DNA of 64,000 nt from assembly GCF_009604385.1 (NCBI RefSeq), contig NZ_WEGJ01000006.1:62001-126000 (forward strand), given 5' to 3'. This document shows, piece by piece, positions 13,967 through 22,330 of the stretch. Every line of letters starts with the position of its first letter. Positions within the stretch are counted from its first letter, which is position 1. The notes beneath the pieces are model-generated. The model saw nothing but the letters and a program-made list of their open reading frames with translations. It was not told where the DNA came from and ran no database searches. Source of the stretch: Streptomyces smaragdinus. GTDB taxonomy: Bacteria > Actinomycetota > Actinomycetes > Streptomycetales > Streptomycetaceae. A program made the position numbers and the translations under genes.

Positions 13967-15346
13967 ATGAACGAACCCGAGGACTTCAGCAAGCTCTTCG
14001 CCACCGCCGCCGAACACGCCGCCGCCTTCCGCCGCTCGCTCCCGACACGCCCCATCGGCCCGGCGGCGGACCTCGATTCCGTACGAGCCGCCTTCGGCGG
14101 TCCCCTCCCCCGCGAGGGCACACCCCCCGAGCGCGTCCTGCGGGAGCTGATCACCGCCGCCGAGCCCGGCGTGATGGCCACCGCGGGCCCGCGTTTCTTC
14201 GGGTTCGTGGTGGGCGGCGCCCTGCCCGCGGCGAGCGCGGCGGAAATCCTCAACGCGGGCTGGGACCAGGCCCCGTTCCAGCCCGTCCTCTCGCCCGCGG
14301 GGGCGGCTGCCGAGACGGCGGCGGCGGTGTGGCTGAAGGAGCTGCTGGGCATCCCGGAGACGGCGTCGACGGGGTTCGTCACGGGGGCGCAGGCGGCCAA
14401 CACCGTGGGGCTGGCCGCCGCGCGGCAGCATCTGCTGGCGGTGCAGGGCTGGGACGTGTCGCTGAAGGGGCTGATGGGCGCCCCGCGGCTGCGGGTGATC
14501 GCGGGCGCCGAGCGGCATGCCACCGTGGACCGGGCGCTGCGGCTGCTGGGCTTCGGTACGGATCTGGTGGAGCCGGTGGCGGTGGACGCGAACGGCGCGA
14601 CGGACATGGCGGCGCTGGAGGCGGTACTCGGGGCGGACGACGCGCCGGCGATCGTCTGTCTGCAGGCGGGCAACGTCAACACGGGGGCGTGCGACGACCT
14701 GCGCACGGCGTGCGAGCTGACGCACGCGCACGGGGGCTGGGCGCATGTGGACGGGGCGTTCGGGCTGTGGGCGGGCGCCTCGCAGCAGCTGCGGCATCTG
14801 ACGGACGGCGTGGAGCTGGCGGACTCGTGGGGCTGCGACGCGCACAAGTGGCTGAACGTGCCGTACGACTCGGCGTTCGCCTTCTGCTCCCGGCCGGACG
14901 TGCACGTCGCGGCGATGTCGTACACGGCGTCGTATCTGACGGGCTCGGGGCAGGGCACGGGGCCCGGTGACTTCACCGCGGAGTCGTCGCGGCGGGCCCG
15001 GGGGATCCCGGTCTGGGCGGCGCTGCGGGAGCTGGGGCGGGACGGGGTGGCGGACCTCGTGGAGCGGTGCTGCGCGCTGGCGCGGCGGTTCGCACGGGGG
15101 CTGACGGACGCCGGGTTCGAGGTGGTCAACGACGTGATGCTGAACCAGGTGCTGGTGGACCTCGGGGAGCATACCGACGCGATCGTGGCGGCAGTGCAGG
15201 CCGAGGGGACGTGCTGGATGGGGGCGACGACCTGGCGGGGTCGGCGGCTGATGCGTATCGCGGTGTCGAACTACGCGACGACGGAGGCGGACGTCGACGC
15301 CTCCGTGGCGTCGGTCCGGCGGGCGGCCGCGGGCGTGACCGGCTAG
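13967..15346 (+). CDS. PLP-dependent group II decarboxylase/aminotransferase-like protein
   Basis: This encodes 459 residues of PLP fold type I. Landmarks are TGAQAANTVGLAAAR near the cofactor phosphate, the HVDGAFGLWAG segment whose Asp contacts the PLP ring nitrogen, and Schiff-base K294 in WGCDAHKWLN. This pattern belongs to the pyridoxal-dependent decarboxylases (aromatic amino acid/glutamate type). The substrate cannot be read from the sequence. It is monocistronic, begins with an apparent leaderless start, and is divergent from the permuted tRNA-like RNA. Confidence 0.88.
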   Translation: MNEPEDFSKLFATAAEHAAAFRRSLPTRPIGPAADLDSVRAAFGGPLPREGTPPERVLRELITAAEPGVMATAGPRFFGFVVGGALPAASAAEILNAGWDQAPFQPVLSPAGAAAETAAAVWLKELLGIPETASTGFVTGAQAANTVGLAAARQHLLAVQGWDVSLKGLMGAPRLRVIAGAERHATVDRALRLLGFGTDLVEPVAVDANGATDMAALEAVLGADDAPAIVCLQAGNVNTGACDDLRTACELTHAHGGWAHVDGAFGLWAGASQQLRHLTDGVELADSWGCDAHKWLNVPYDSAFAFCSRPDVHVAAMSYTASYLTGSGQGTGPGDFTAESSRRARGIPVWAALRELGRDGVADLVERCCALARRFARGLTDAGFEVVNDVMLNQVLVDLGEHTDAIVAAVQAEGTCWMGATTWRGRRLMRIAVSNYATTEADVDASVASVRRAAAGVTG

Positions 15347-15392
15347 CCCCTCCCGGGAAGCGTCCCCGCCGGATCCGGGTCACCCTGGAGCC

Positions 15393-15605
15393 ATGGCATG
15401 GCATCCCCCGGTCGTGGTGCACCCGCCGTCCCCCTCGGGCGGGCGGCGGGTGACGGTGCGCGGCGAGATCCTGGGGCTCGCGCACGACGACCGTGACCTG
15501 ATCGAGTTCCTGCGCCGCGCGGGGCTGGCGGACGCCGACATGAAGCTGGACGACCGGCAGCTGATCGAGTGGCGCGGCGGCGCCCCGCACCAGTGGGCCG
15601 CCTGA
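15393..15605 (+). CDS. conserved small hypothetical protein
   Basis: This encodes 70 residues beginning MAWHPPVVVHPPSPSGGRRV and ending in a DDRQLIEWRGGAPHQWAA tail. TGGAG lies about 6 nt before the ATG, and the composition (acidic, few low-complexity runs) looks like a real protein. No membrane segment, cysteine cluster or family signature. It ends 3 nt before the convergent PucR gene. Confidence 0.65.
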   Translation: MAWHPPVVVHPPSPSGGRRVTVRGEILGLAHDDRDLIEFLRRAGLADADMKLDDRQLIEWRGGAPHQWAA

Positions 15606-15608
15606 GGG

Positions 15609-16808
15609 TCAGTCCGCGCACCGCGCCACCAGCGCCGCGTTGATGAGCTGCAGGTCCGCGGGGCGCGCCGGCGCCAGTCCGGTGAGCGCGGTGATGCGCC
15701 GTACGCGGTAGTCCACGGTGTTCGGGTGGACGTGCAGGGCGGCGGCCGTCGCGCGGCGGTCGAGGTCGTGGGCGAGGTAGGTGCGCAGGGTGTGCAGCAG
15801 CTCCGGGCGGCCGTCCAGCGGTGCGAGGAGGGCGGCGAGCTCGGGGAGGGCGGGGCTGGGCCGGGTGAGCTGGTAGTCGAGGAGCACGTCCGCCAGCCGG
15901 TACAGCCCCGGGGGCCGCCCGGTGCGCCGGGCCAGCACGACGATCTCGGCGCCCCGGGCCACCGCGGCGGGCACCCCGGCGGGCTCCACGCAGGACGCCG
16001 CCGCCGTGAGGGGGACCCCCGCCTCCTTCGCCGCCCGGTCGACGAGGTCCCGCAGATCGGGCCAGGCGGGCGGCTGCGTCACCGGCAGCAGCACCGTGCC
16101 GCCGCCCGTGTCCAGCGCGGCGAGCACCGGCTCCCCGGCGAAGGCGTCGAGCACCGCCCGTACCCGGCGGATCTTGCGCCGGGCGGCGACGGCCGCGCGG
16201 GAGGCGGGGCCCGCCTCGTCGGGGTGCTCGCCCAGCACCAGCGCCACCACGGCGTACAGCGGCGCGGTGCGCGCGCCCTGCGGCGGCTCGCCGGCCAGGA
16301 GGGCGGCCATCAGGGCGTGCCGGCCGCTGTGCTCCTCGCTGTCCATGATCCGCTTGGCGGCCAGATAGGCCCCGGCGACGGCCGACGTGAGCTGCCGCTG
16401 CAGGGCCAGGGTCAGCGCGAACATCTCCTGCAGGTGCGGCAGGTCCTCGGGCCCCCCGCCGTCCGCGATCAGCTCCCAGCACATCGCCGTCCCCATGTGG
16501 TACGCGGTGAGGATGGCGTCCAGCGGTACGCCCTCCTCGGCGCGCTGGGCGGCCGACTCCCGCTGCCGGTCGTACGCCTCGTCCCCGGCGGGCGCCCGGC
16601 ATTCGATGGCGTCGGCGAAGAGCCGCATCGTGTGCTGGACGATGTCGGCGATGTCCCCGGCGATCTCCTCGCGCGGCAGCATCGCGTACGCGGGCAGCTC
16701 CTTGCGCAGCCTGGCCACGACGCGCCGGCTGAGCGCGGGCACCCGGGCACGCAGGAACGGGGCCACCGGCCGGCCCGCGACGCACAGCGGTTCGTTGTCA
16801 CGTGTCAC
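15609..16808 (-). CDS. PucR-family (CdaR-like) transcriptional regulator
   Basis: This encodes 399 residues. An N-terminal helical sensory region (RsbT-like, with EAYDRQRESAAQR and DAILTAYHMG) precedes a GGDEF-like middle and the PucR C-terminal helix-turn-helix (TYLAHDLDRRATAAALHVHP then NTVDYRVRRI). I chose a GTG at 16808 because GGGGAG stands 5 nt upstream; in-frame ATGs 20-21 codons further upstream have weaker sites. It is divergent from a secreted esterase gene, which may be its target. Confidence 0.88.
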   Translation of the reverse strand: MTRDNEPLCVAGRPVAPFLRARVPALSRRVVARLRKELPAYAMLPREEIAGDIADIVQHTMRLFADAIECRAPAGDEAYDRQRESAAQRAEEGVPLDAILTAYHMGTAMCWELIADGGGPEDLPHLQEMFALTLALQRQLTSAVAGAYLAAKRIMDSEEHSGRHALMAALLAGEPPQGARTAPLYAVVALVLGEHPDEAGPASRAAVAARRKIRRVRAVLDAFAGEPVLAALDTGGGTVLLPVTQPPAWPDLRDLVDRAAKEAGVPLTAAASCVEPAGVPAAVARGAEIVVLARRTGRPPGLYRLADVLLDYQLTRPSPALPELAALLAPLDGRPELLHTLRTYLAHDLDRRATAAALHVHPNTVDYRVRRITALTGLAPARPADLQLINAALVARCAD

Positions 16809-16907
16809 AACTGCTCCCCGGGAAGTCTGCGTTACCGACCAGTTAATCAATTCCCCCGCGGTTTGCATCATGTCCCCGACAATCAGATTCCCCCCACGGG
16901 AGGCATG

Positions 16908-17774
16908 ATGAGAGCCGCACAGTCCGTACGCCGTCTGGCCGGAGCCCTGCTGACCGCTTCCGCGACCGTCGCCGCCGTCTGCCTCGGCGCCGCGCCCGCC
17001 CAGGCGGCGACCGCCGGTGTGTACGTCGCGCTGGGCGACTCGATGGCCTCCGGCCCGCTGATCATGGACCCGACGGGCAATCTGGCCTGCGGCCGGTCCA
17101 CCCACAACTACGCGCACACGCTGCAGGAGCGCTACGGCTTCAGCACGTTCCGCGACGTGACGTGCAGCGGCGCCGACACCGCCGACATGACCAGCCCGCA
17201 GCATCTGTCGCTGCTGGGCCAGGACATGGGCTACGCGCCGGCGCAGTTCGACGCGCTGAGCGCGGACACCACGCTGGTGACGCTGACCATCGGCGGCAAC
17301 GACATCGGGCTGGTCGGCATCGCCCAGGAGTGCATGACGCTCAACCCGTTCGCCACGCCCTGCAAGGGCGAGTTCGAGGCCGAGGTGGCGGCGAAGACCG
17401 AGGCGCTCGGGCCGAAGCTGGCGTCGGTGCTCGACGGCATCCACGCCCGGTCGCCGCAGGCGCGCGTGCTGGTGACGGGGTACGGCGAGTACATCAGGAA
17501 GGGCGGCTGCTTCCCGCTGCAGCCGGTGCTGCCGAAGGACTCCGACTTCCTGCAGGCCAGCGTCGACGCCATGAACGCGAAGATCTCGTCCACGTCCGCC
17601 GCGCACGGCGCCACGTACGTGGACGTCCGTACCCCGAGCGCGGGCCACGACGCCTGCCAGGCCCCCGAGAAGAAGTGGGTCGAGGGCTACGTCCCCACCG
17701 ACCTCGCGGCCCCGCTGCACCCCAACCGCCGGGGCGAGGAGGCGTACGCGGGAATCATCGCGGCGAAGCTGTGA
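16908..17774 (+). CDS. secreted SGNH/GDSL hydrolase (esterase/lipase)
   Basis: This encodes 288 residues. A Sec signal peptide covers about residues 1-33, ending in an AQA cleavage-type site. The mature enzyme shows block I ALGDSMASG (nucleophile about S45), block III IGGNDIG (about N131) and a C-terminal His in LHPN, the SGNH catalytic set. Four or more cysteines suggest disulfides, as in Streptomyces extracellular lipases. ATGs occur at 16905 and 16908; GGGAGG ends one base before the first, so the second has better spacing. It is divergent from the PucR gene. Confidence 0.93.
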   Translation: MRAAQSVRRLAGALLTASATVAAVCLGAAPAQAATAGVYVALGDSMASGPLIMDPTGNLACGRSTHNYAHTLQERYGFSTFRDVTCSGADTADMTSPQHLSLLGQDMGYAPAQFDALSADTTLVTLTIGGNDIGLVGIAQECMTLNPFATPCKGEFEAEVAAKTEALGPKLASVLDGIHARSPQARVLVTGYGEYIRKGGCFPLQPVLPKDSDFLQASVDAMNAKISSTSAAHGATYVDVRTPSAGHDACQAPEKKWVEGYVPTDLAAPLHPNRRGEEAYAGIIAAKL

Positions 17775-17788
17775 CCCTCTGAGCAGGC

Positions 17789-17822
17789 CTCCGCGGGAGG
17801 GTGGTCAGGACCTCCCGCGGAG
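17789..17822. terminator. bidirectional 12-bp hairpin between esterase and phoX
   Basis: CTCCGCGGGAGG pairs perfectly with CCTCCCGCGGAG across a 10-nt loop, between two convergent genes. Confidence 0.75.
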
Positions 17823-17840
17823 CGCCGTCCAACTCCGGCC

Positions 17841-19283
17841 TCAGCGGCCGGCGTCGCGCCGCCAGGGGCCGGTGATCGCGAGCAGCAGCCCCGGGTCCTG
17901 GATGCTGGCGTACAGCGTGTCGCCGTCGGGCGAGAAGGTCACGCCGGTGAACTCGCTGTACTCCGGCTCCTCTTCGGTGCCGATGTTCAGCTCGTTGCGG
18001 GCGATCGCGTACGTCCGCCCGTCGCCGGTCGCGGCGAAGAGGTGGCTGACGCCCTCCCCGTCCTCGGCCAGGATCAGCCCGCCGTACGGCGAGACGGTGA
18101 TGTTGTCCGGGCCGTCCAGCGGACCGTCCTGCCACGGGTCGGGGTTCACGCCGAGCCGCACCTTGAGGGTGAGGGTGCGGCGGGACGGGCTGTAGAACCA
18201 GATGGACCCGTCGTGCTGCTCGGGGCTCTCGTCCCGGGCGTACGACGACACGATGTACACGCCGCCGTCACCCCACCACTGCCCCTCCAGCTTGCGCGCC
18301 CGGGTGACCTCGCCCTCGCCGAACTGCTTGCGCACGGGCACCTCACGGGCGTCGCGGTCGGGCACGTCCACCCAGTCCACGCCGTACACCGTGCCGATCT
18401 CCGTGGCCCGGGAGAGGTCGTCGACGTACCGGCCGCCGGAGTCCACGCAGCGCGCCGCCTGCAGCGCGCCCGCGTCGTCGGCGAGGGTGCGCAGCCGCCC
18501 GCGGCCGTGCTCGAAGCCGTGCGGCGGGGTCCAGCGGTAGAGGAGTCCGTTGGGCTGGTCGTCGTCCTCCGTCAGGAAGACGTGGCCGCGCTTGGGGTCG
18601 ACGACGGCGGACTCGTGGGCGTACCGGCCGAGGGCCTTGACGGGCTTGGGGTGACGGTTGGCGCGCGCGTCGTGGGGGTCGACCTCGAAGACGTAGCCGT
18701 GGTCCTTGGTCATGCCCTCCTGACCGGCCTTGACGTCGGTCTCCTCGCAGGTCAGCCAGGTGCCCCAGGGGGTGTGGCCGCCGGCGCAGTTGTCGGCCGT
18801 ACCGGCGATGCCGACCCACTCGCCGACCGGCTCGCCGCCCCTGGAGACCTGCAGCACGGTGCAGCCGCCGGCCGCGGCCGGGTCGTACACCAGGTCCTCG
18901 GCCAGCGGCACCGGGAGGTCGGCGTCGGCCTGGGTGTCACCGATCTCGTGGTTGTAGACCAGCAGTACGGAACCGCGCGGGCCCTCGAAGGAGGCCATGC
19001 CGTCGTGCGAGCCCGGGGTGGCCTCGCCGGACTCCAGCCGGGTCACGCCGGCGTGGGTGAGCACGCGGTACGAGAACCCGGCGGGCAGCGCCAGGATCCC
19101 GTCCGGGTCGGGGAGCAGCGGGCCGTAGCCCGGCGCGGCGTGGCCCTTCGCGTGGCCGGGGGCGGCCGCCTCGCCGGCCAGGGCGCCGGGGGCGGACGCG
19201 AGGATGCCGGTGCCGCCGGCGACGGCGATCGCCGCACCGGCCGTGGCGGAACGCTGCACGAAGTCTCTGCGCGAGAAGGACAT
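17841..19283 (-). CDS. phoX: PhoX-family alkaline phosphatase, Tat-exported
   Basis: This encodes 480 residues. The N-terminus has a twin-arginine motif SRRDFVQ (R5-R6) and a hydrophobic, Ala-rich signal, so it is exported folded. The body is PhoX-like: VYNHEIGD, the CTWLTCEE-type region (GTWLTCEETD), AHESAVVDP, and FTGVTFSPDGDTLY near the end, a calcium/iron beta-propeller phosphatase. It should release phosphate from organic esters outside the cell. Adjacent ATGs at 19286 and 19283 follow GGAGAG; the second has realistic spacing. A PHO-box-like tandem repeat lies upstream. Confidence 0.93.
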   Translation of the reverse strand: MSFSRRDFVQRSATAGAAIAVAGGTGILASAPGALAGEAAAPGHAKGHAAPGYGPLLPDPDGILALPAGFSYRVLTHAGVTRLESGEATPGSHDGMASFEGPRGSVLLVYNHEIGDTQADADLPVPLAEDLVYDPAAAGGCTVLQVSRGGEPVGEWVGIAGTADNCAGGHTPWGTWLTCEETDVKAGQEGMTKDHGYVFEVDPHDARANRHPKPVKALGRYAHESAVVDPKRGHVFLTEDDDQPNGLLYRWTPPHGFEHGRGRLRTLADDAGALQAARCVDSGGRYVDDLSRATEIGTVYGVDWVDVPDRDAREVPVRKQFGEGEVTRARKLEGQWWGDGGVYIVSSYARDESPEQHDGSIWFYSPSRRTLTLKVRLGVNPDPWQDGPLDGPDNITVSPYGGLILAEDGEGVSHLFAATGDGRTYAIARNELNIGTEEEPEYSEFTGVTFSPDGDTLYASIQDPGLLLAITGPWRRDAGR

Positions 19284-19345
19284 CATCTCTCCATCAGGTC
19301 GTCGTCCCCCTCAGACTCGGCACGGGGCGGTAACGGACCTCCGCG

Positions 19346-19367
19346 CCCCGTGGAACAGCGGCTGAAC
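19346..19367 (-). promoter_or_regulatory. candidate PHO box upstream of phoX
   Basis: On the minus strand two 11-nt units abut: GTTCAGCCGCT and GTTCCACGGGG. Streptomyces PhoP sites are tandem 11-nt units beginning GTTCA, so this pair, 63 bp before a PhoX gene, is a reasonable PhoP target. Only the first unit matches well. Confidence 0.4.
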
Positions 19368-19421
19368 ACGGCACGACATCGGGGAGCGACCGGCCGGCTC
19401 CCCGGGGGCGGCGGCCCCGCT

Positions 19422-19541
19422 TCACGGCTGCTGCAACGCCGGCGTCGCGCTCGCCGGGCGGGACGCGGCGAGCGCGTCCGGCATGCCGCGGAAGAACTCC
19501 TGGGACTCGGCGCTGCGGATGTCGAGCGCCTTGTCCGGCAT
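19422..19541 (-). CDS. possible 39-aa ORF between phoX and its upstream neighbour
   Basis: The frame reads MPDKALDIRSAESQEFFRGM and continues for 19 residues, with normal-looking amino acid usage. A GGGAG directly abuts the ATG, so the spacing is poor; a GTG three codons upstream is an alternative. It could be a phoX leader peptide, a gene remnant or chance. The rest of the 19.28-19.58 kb gap holds only the PHO-box candidate. Confidence 0.25.
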   Translation of the reverse strand: MPDKALDIRSAESQEFFRGMPDALAASRPASATPALQQP

Positions 19542-19581
19542 CTCCCGCACCCCGGCGCGGGGTCACGCAACCCGAGGTCGG

Positions 19582-21030
19582 TCAGGACCGCGAGCGGGCC
19601 TTGAACGCCGCCTTGCGGGCCTGCTTCGCCACCGCCCGGTCCGGGTGCAGCCTGCCCATCGCCTCCAGTACGTCGCCGACCGCCGGGTGGTCGATCCGCC
19701 AGGCGCGGTCGAAGAACCCGGTGTGCTGGGCGACCAGGCCCTCCACCAGGTCCGCGAGCTCCACCAGGTCGGGCCTGCCCAGCTGGGCGGCGATGGTGTC
19801 GACCGTCAGCCACAGCACCATCTGCTCGTCGGGCTGCGGGACATCGGCCGCCCCGTGCTCCGCCAGCCACACCCGCGCCAGCCCGCCCAGCTCCCGGTCG
19901 TCCAGCACGTCCCGCAGCGCCGGTTCGGCGTCCGGGCCGGCGAGGGACAGGATCTGCTGGCAGGTGAGACGGCGTACGGGGGCACGCGGATCGTCGCCGC
20001 GCGCCGCCGCGAGCAGCTCGCGCGCCGCGTCCACCGGGGCCGTCCCCGTCAGCCACGCCTCGGCCTCGGCCTGCGCGGCGGCGTCCGTGTAGCGCGGGAG
20101 GGCGTCGAGGAGTACGTCGGCGCCCTTGTCGGCGAGTTCACCCACGAGGGGGGCGTGGACGCCGTCGTCGAGCATCCGCTCGCGCATCGCGTACATCCCG
20201 AGGGGGGTGAGCCGGACGAGCCCGTAGCGGGAGATGTCCTCGTCGTCCGTCCCCTCGTCCTCCAGGGGCCCCTCCTCGTCCACCAGGGACTCGTCCACCG
20301 GCTGGTAGTCGACCAGCCCGATGGGCTCCAGCAGCCGGAACTGCTCGTCGAGCCGCATCATCACGTCGGAGACCTCGCCGAGCACCTCGTCCGTCGGCTC
20401 GTCCATCTCCTCCGGTACGACCAGCGAGGCGGCGAGCGCCGGCAGCGGCACGGGGTCGCCGCCGCTCTCCAGGGCGGTGAGCAGATAGAGGTTCGTCAGG
20501 GCGCCGTCGAGGACGTCCGCCTCGCCCTCGAGGTCCCACTCGAACTCGTCCATGTCGAGTTCGCCGCCCTCGGCGAGCTGGTCCGCGAGTTCGCTCATGT
20601 CGGGCAGGGCGGCGTCGGCGAGCACCGCCTCGCAGGCGGCGGACCACAGGTCCAGCACCTCGCCCGGGGAGCCCTGGGTGAGCAGACCGACCGCTCCGCC
20701 GCCGGTGACCACGCCGTCGGCGGGGTCGTCGTCGTCCATGGCCTCCTCGCCGCTCTCCTCGATCTCGACGAGCCCGGCGTCGACGGCGATGCCCCAGGCC
20801 TCGGCCGCCTGTTCGACGGCCTCCTCCCCCGTGAGCCCCAGCCGCTCCACGGCGCCGGCCAGCGCCTCGCCGTACAGCTCGCCGCCCGCGCCGACGCGGG
20901 TGCCGGCCTCGGCCCAGCGGGCGAGCGCCGCGGCGTGCGCGAACAGCGGTGCGGCGAGGGCGGCCCGGGCGAGCTCGGCCTCGGCGGGCAGCCGCACCGG
21001 CGGCATCATGGGACGGTCGGTGGACGTCAT
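19582..21030 (-). CDS. conserved actinobacterial protein of unknown function
   Basis: This encodes 482 residues, strongly acidic in the middle (DEEGPLEDEGTDDEDISRYG) and Ala/Leu helical elsewhere. Segments such as ISRYGLVRLTPLGMYAMRER look like winged-helix pieces. The C-terminal part has HEAT-like helices (ALRDVLDDRELGGLARVWLA) and ends KQARKAAFKARSRS, a basic tail that could touch nucleic acid. No catalytic motif, signal or membrane segment. I do not recognise a named family. Confidence 0.75.
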   Translation of the reverse strand: MTSTDRPMMPPVRLPAEAELARAALAAPLFAHAAALARWAEAGTRVGAGGELYGEALAGAVERLGLTGEEAVEQAAEAWGIAVDAGLVEIEESGEEAMDDDDPADGVVTGGGAVGLLTQGSPGEVLDLWSAACEAVLADAALPDMSELADQLAEGGELDMDEFEWDLEGEADVLDGALTNLYLLTALESGGDPVPLPALAASLVVPEEMDEPTDEVLGEVSDVMMRLDEQFRLLEPIGLVDYQPVDESLVDEEGPLEDEGTDDEDISRYGLVRLTPLGMYAMRERMLDDGVHAPLVGELADKGADVLLDALPRYTDAAAQAEAEAWLTGTAPVDAARELLAAARGDDPRAPVRRLTCQQILSLAGPDAEPALRDVLDDRELGGLARVWLAEHGAADVPQPDEQMVLWLTVDTIAAQLGRPDLVELADLVEGLVAQHTGFFDRAWRIDHPAVGDVLEAMGRLHPDRAVAKQARKAAFKARSRS

Positions 21031-21254
21031 CGAGGCTCCGGCGGGGCTGGGACGAATCGGGCGGTGTTCAAGCCTAGGCCATCGGAGGGGACTCGTTGCC
21101 CGAGTTGCCCCCGGGCCACCCTCTCTGCCAAGGGGAGGGGCGAAGGTTCATCCGGTGTTCCCCGCGCATCGGCCGTACGCCGTAGCAGGGCTTAACGGTC
21201 CGCGGAGCAATACTAAGTGGACCTGTACGACCGGGGGTTCCAGACTCTACGCCC

Positions 21255-22151
21255 ATGAGCACCGACACCCTCGGCCGCCGGGCCGCCGCCATGATCACCC
21301 CGTTCACCGCCGACGGCGCGCTCGACCTCGCCGGCGCCCAGCGGCTCGCCGCCGAGCTGGTCGACGGGGGCGGGCTGGACGCCCTGGTGCTCTCGGGCAC
21401 CACCGGCGAGTCGCCCACCACCTCGGACGCCGAGAAGTCCGCGCTGGTCAGGGCCGTGGCGGAGGCCGTCGGGGACCGTGCCTCGCTGATCGCCGGGGTG
21501 GGCACCAGCGACACCCGGCACACCGTGGAGCTGGCGCGGGCGGCGGAGGCGGCGGGGGCGGACGGGCTGCTGGTGGTGGCGCCGTACTACTCCCGCCCCG
21601 GGGAGGAGGCGATCCGGCACCACTTCCGGACGGTCGCCGACGCGACGGGGCTGCCGGTGCTGCTGTACGACATCCCCGGGCGGACGGGCAGCGAGCTGTC
21701 GTACGAGTCGCTGGTGTCCCTCGCGGCGCATCCGCGGATCGCGGGCGTCAAGGACTGCTCGTACGACCTGCTGAAGGCCTCCCGGGTGCTGGCGGCGACG
21801 GACCTCGCGTACTACGCGGGCTGCGACGAGCAGATCCTCGCGCTGCGGGCGATCGGCGCGGCGGGCTTCATCAGCACGGTGGCGAACGTGGCCCCGCGTG
21901 AGGTCGTCGCGCTGCTCGACGCGTACGAGACGGGCGCGGTCGCGGAGGCGGCGCGGCGTCATCTGGCGCTCACGCCGCTGATCGACGCGGTGATGAACGC
22001 GGGCGTCCCGGGCACGGTCACGGCGAAGGCCCTGCTCACCGAGCAGGGCCTTCCGTCCGGACCCGTCCGCCCCCCGTTGCTCGCGGCGGATCCGGCGCTG
22101 GTGGAGGGGCTGCGGCGGGTGGCGCCGTGGGTCAGCGCCGTGGGGTACTGA
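21255..22151 (+). CDS. dapA: 4-hydroxy-tetrahydrodipicolinate synthase
   Basis: This encodes 298 residues. The enzyme condenses pyruvate with aspartate semialdehyde at the entry to lysine/diaminopimelate synthesis. All family marks are present: SGTTGESPT (about 46-54), PYYSRPG, Y138 in LLYDIPGRTG and Schiff-base K166 in GVKDCSYD. Unlike the dehydratase at 1998-2933, it keeps the GTTGES and YDIPGRTG forms typical of true DapA. No dapB or other lys gene is adjacent. Its last six codons form the start of a tandem repeat that continues downstream. Confidence 0.92.
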   Translation: MSTDTLGRRAAAMITPFTADGALDLAGAQRLAAELVDGGGLDALVLSGTTGESPTTSDAEKSALVRAVAEAVGDRASLIAGVGTSDTRHTVELARAAEAAGADGLLVVAPYYSRPGEEAIRHHFRTVADATGLPVLLYDIPGRTGSELSYESLVSLAAHPRIAGVKDCSYDLLKASRVLAATDLAYYAGCDEQILALRAIGAAGFISTVANVAPREVVALLDAYETGAVAEAARRHLALTPLIDAVMNAGVPGTVTAKALLTEQGLPSGPVRPPLLAADPALVEGLRRVAPWVSAVGY

Positions 22152-22158
22152 GTTTTCT

Positions 22159-22174
22159 CCGGGGGCGCCCCCGG
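22159..22174. terminator. palindromic hairpin in repeat copy 1
   Basis: CCGGGGGCGCCCCCGG is a perfect 16-bp palindrome directly after a TTTTCT run, 8 nt beyond the dapA stop. Confidence 0.5.
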
Positions 22175-22256
22175 GCCCCGGCCTGAGGGCGGTGCGTCCG
22201 GGAGTTGTCCCGCTGTTCGCCTCGCGTCGGTCAGCGCCGTGAGGTACTGAATTTCT

Positions 22257-22272
22257 CGGGGGGCAACCCCCG
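22257..22272. terminator. hairpin in repeat copy 2
   Basis: CGGGGG pairs with CCCCCG around a short GCAA loop; it is the counterpart of the hairpin in copy 1. Confidence 0.45.
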
Positions 22273-22330
22273 AACCCCCGGCCGGATGGCGGTGCGTCCG
22301 GGGGTTGCCCCGCTGTTCACCTCGCGCAGG

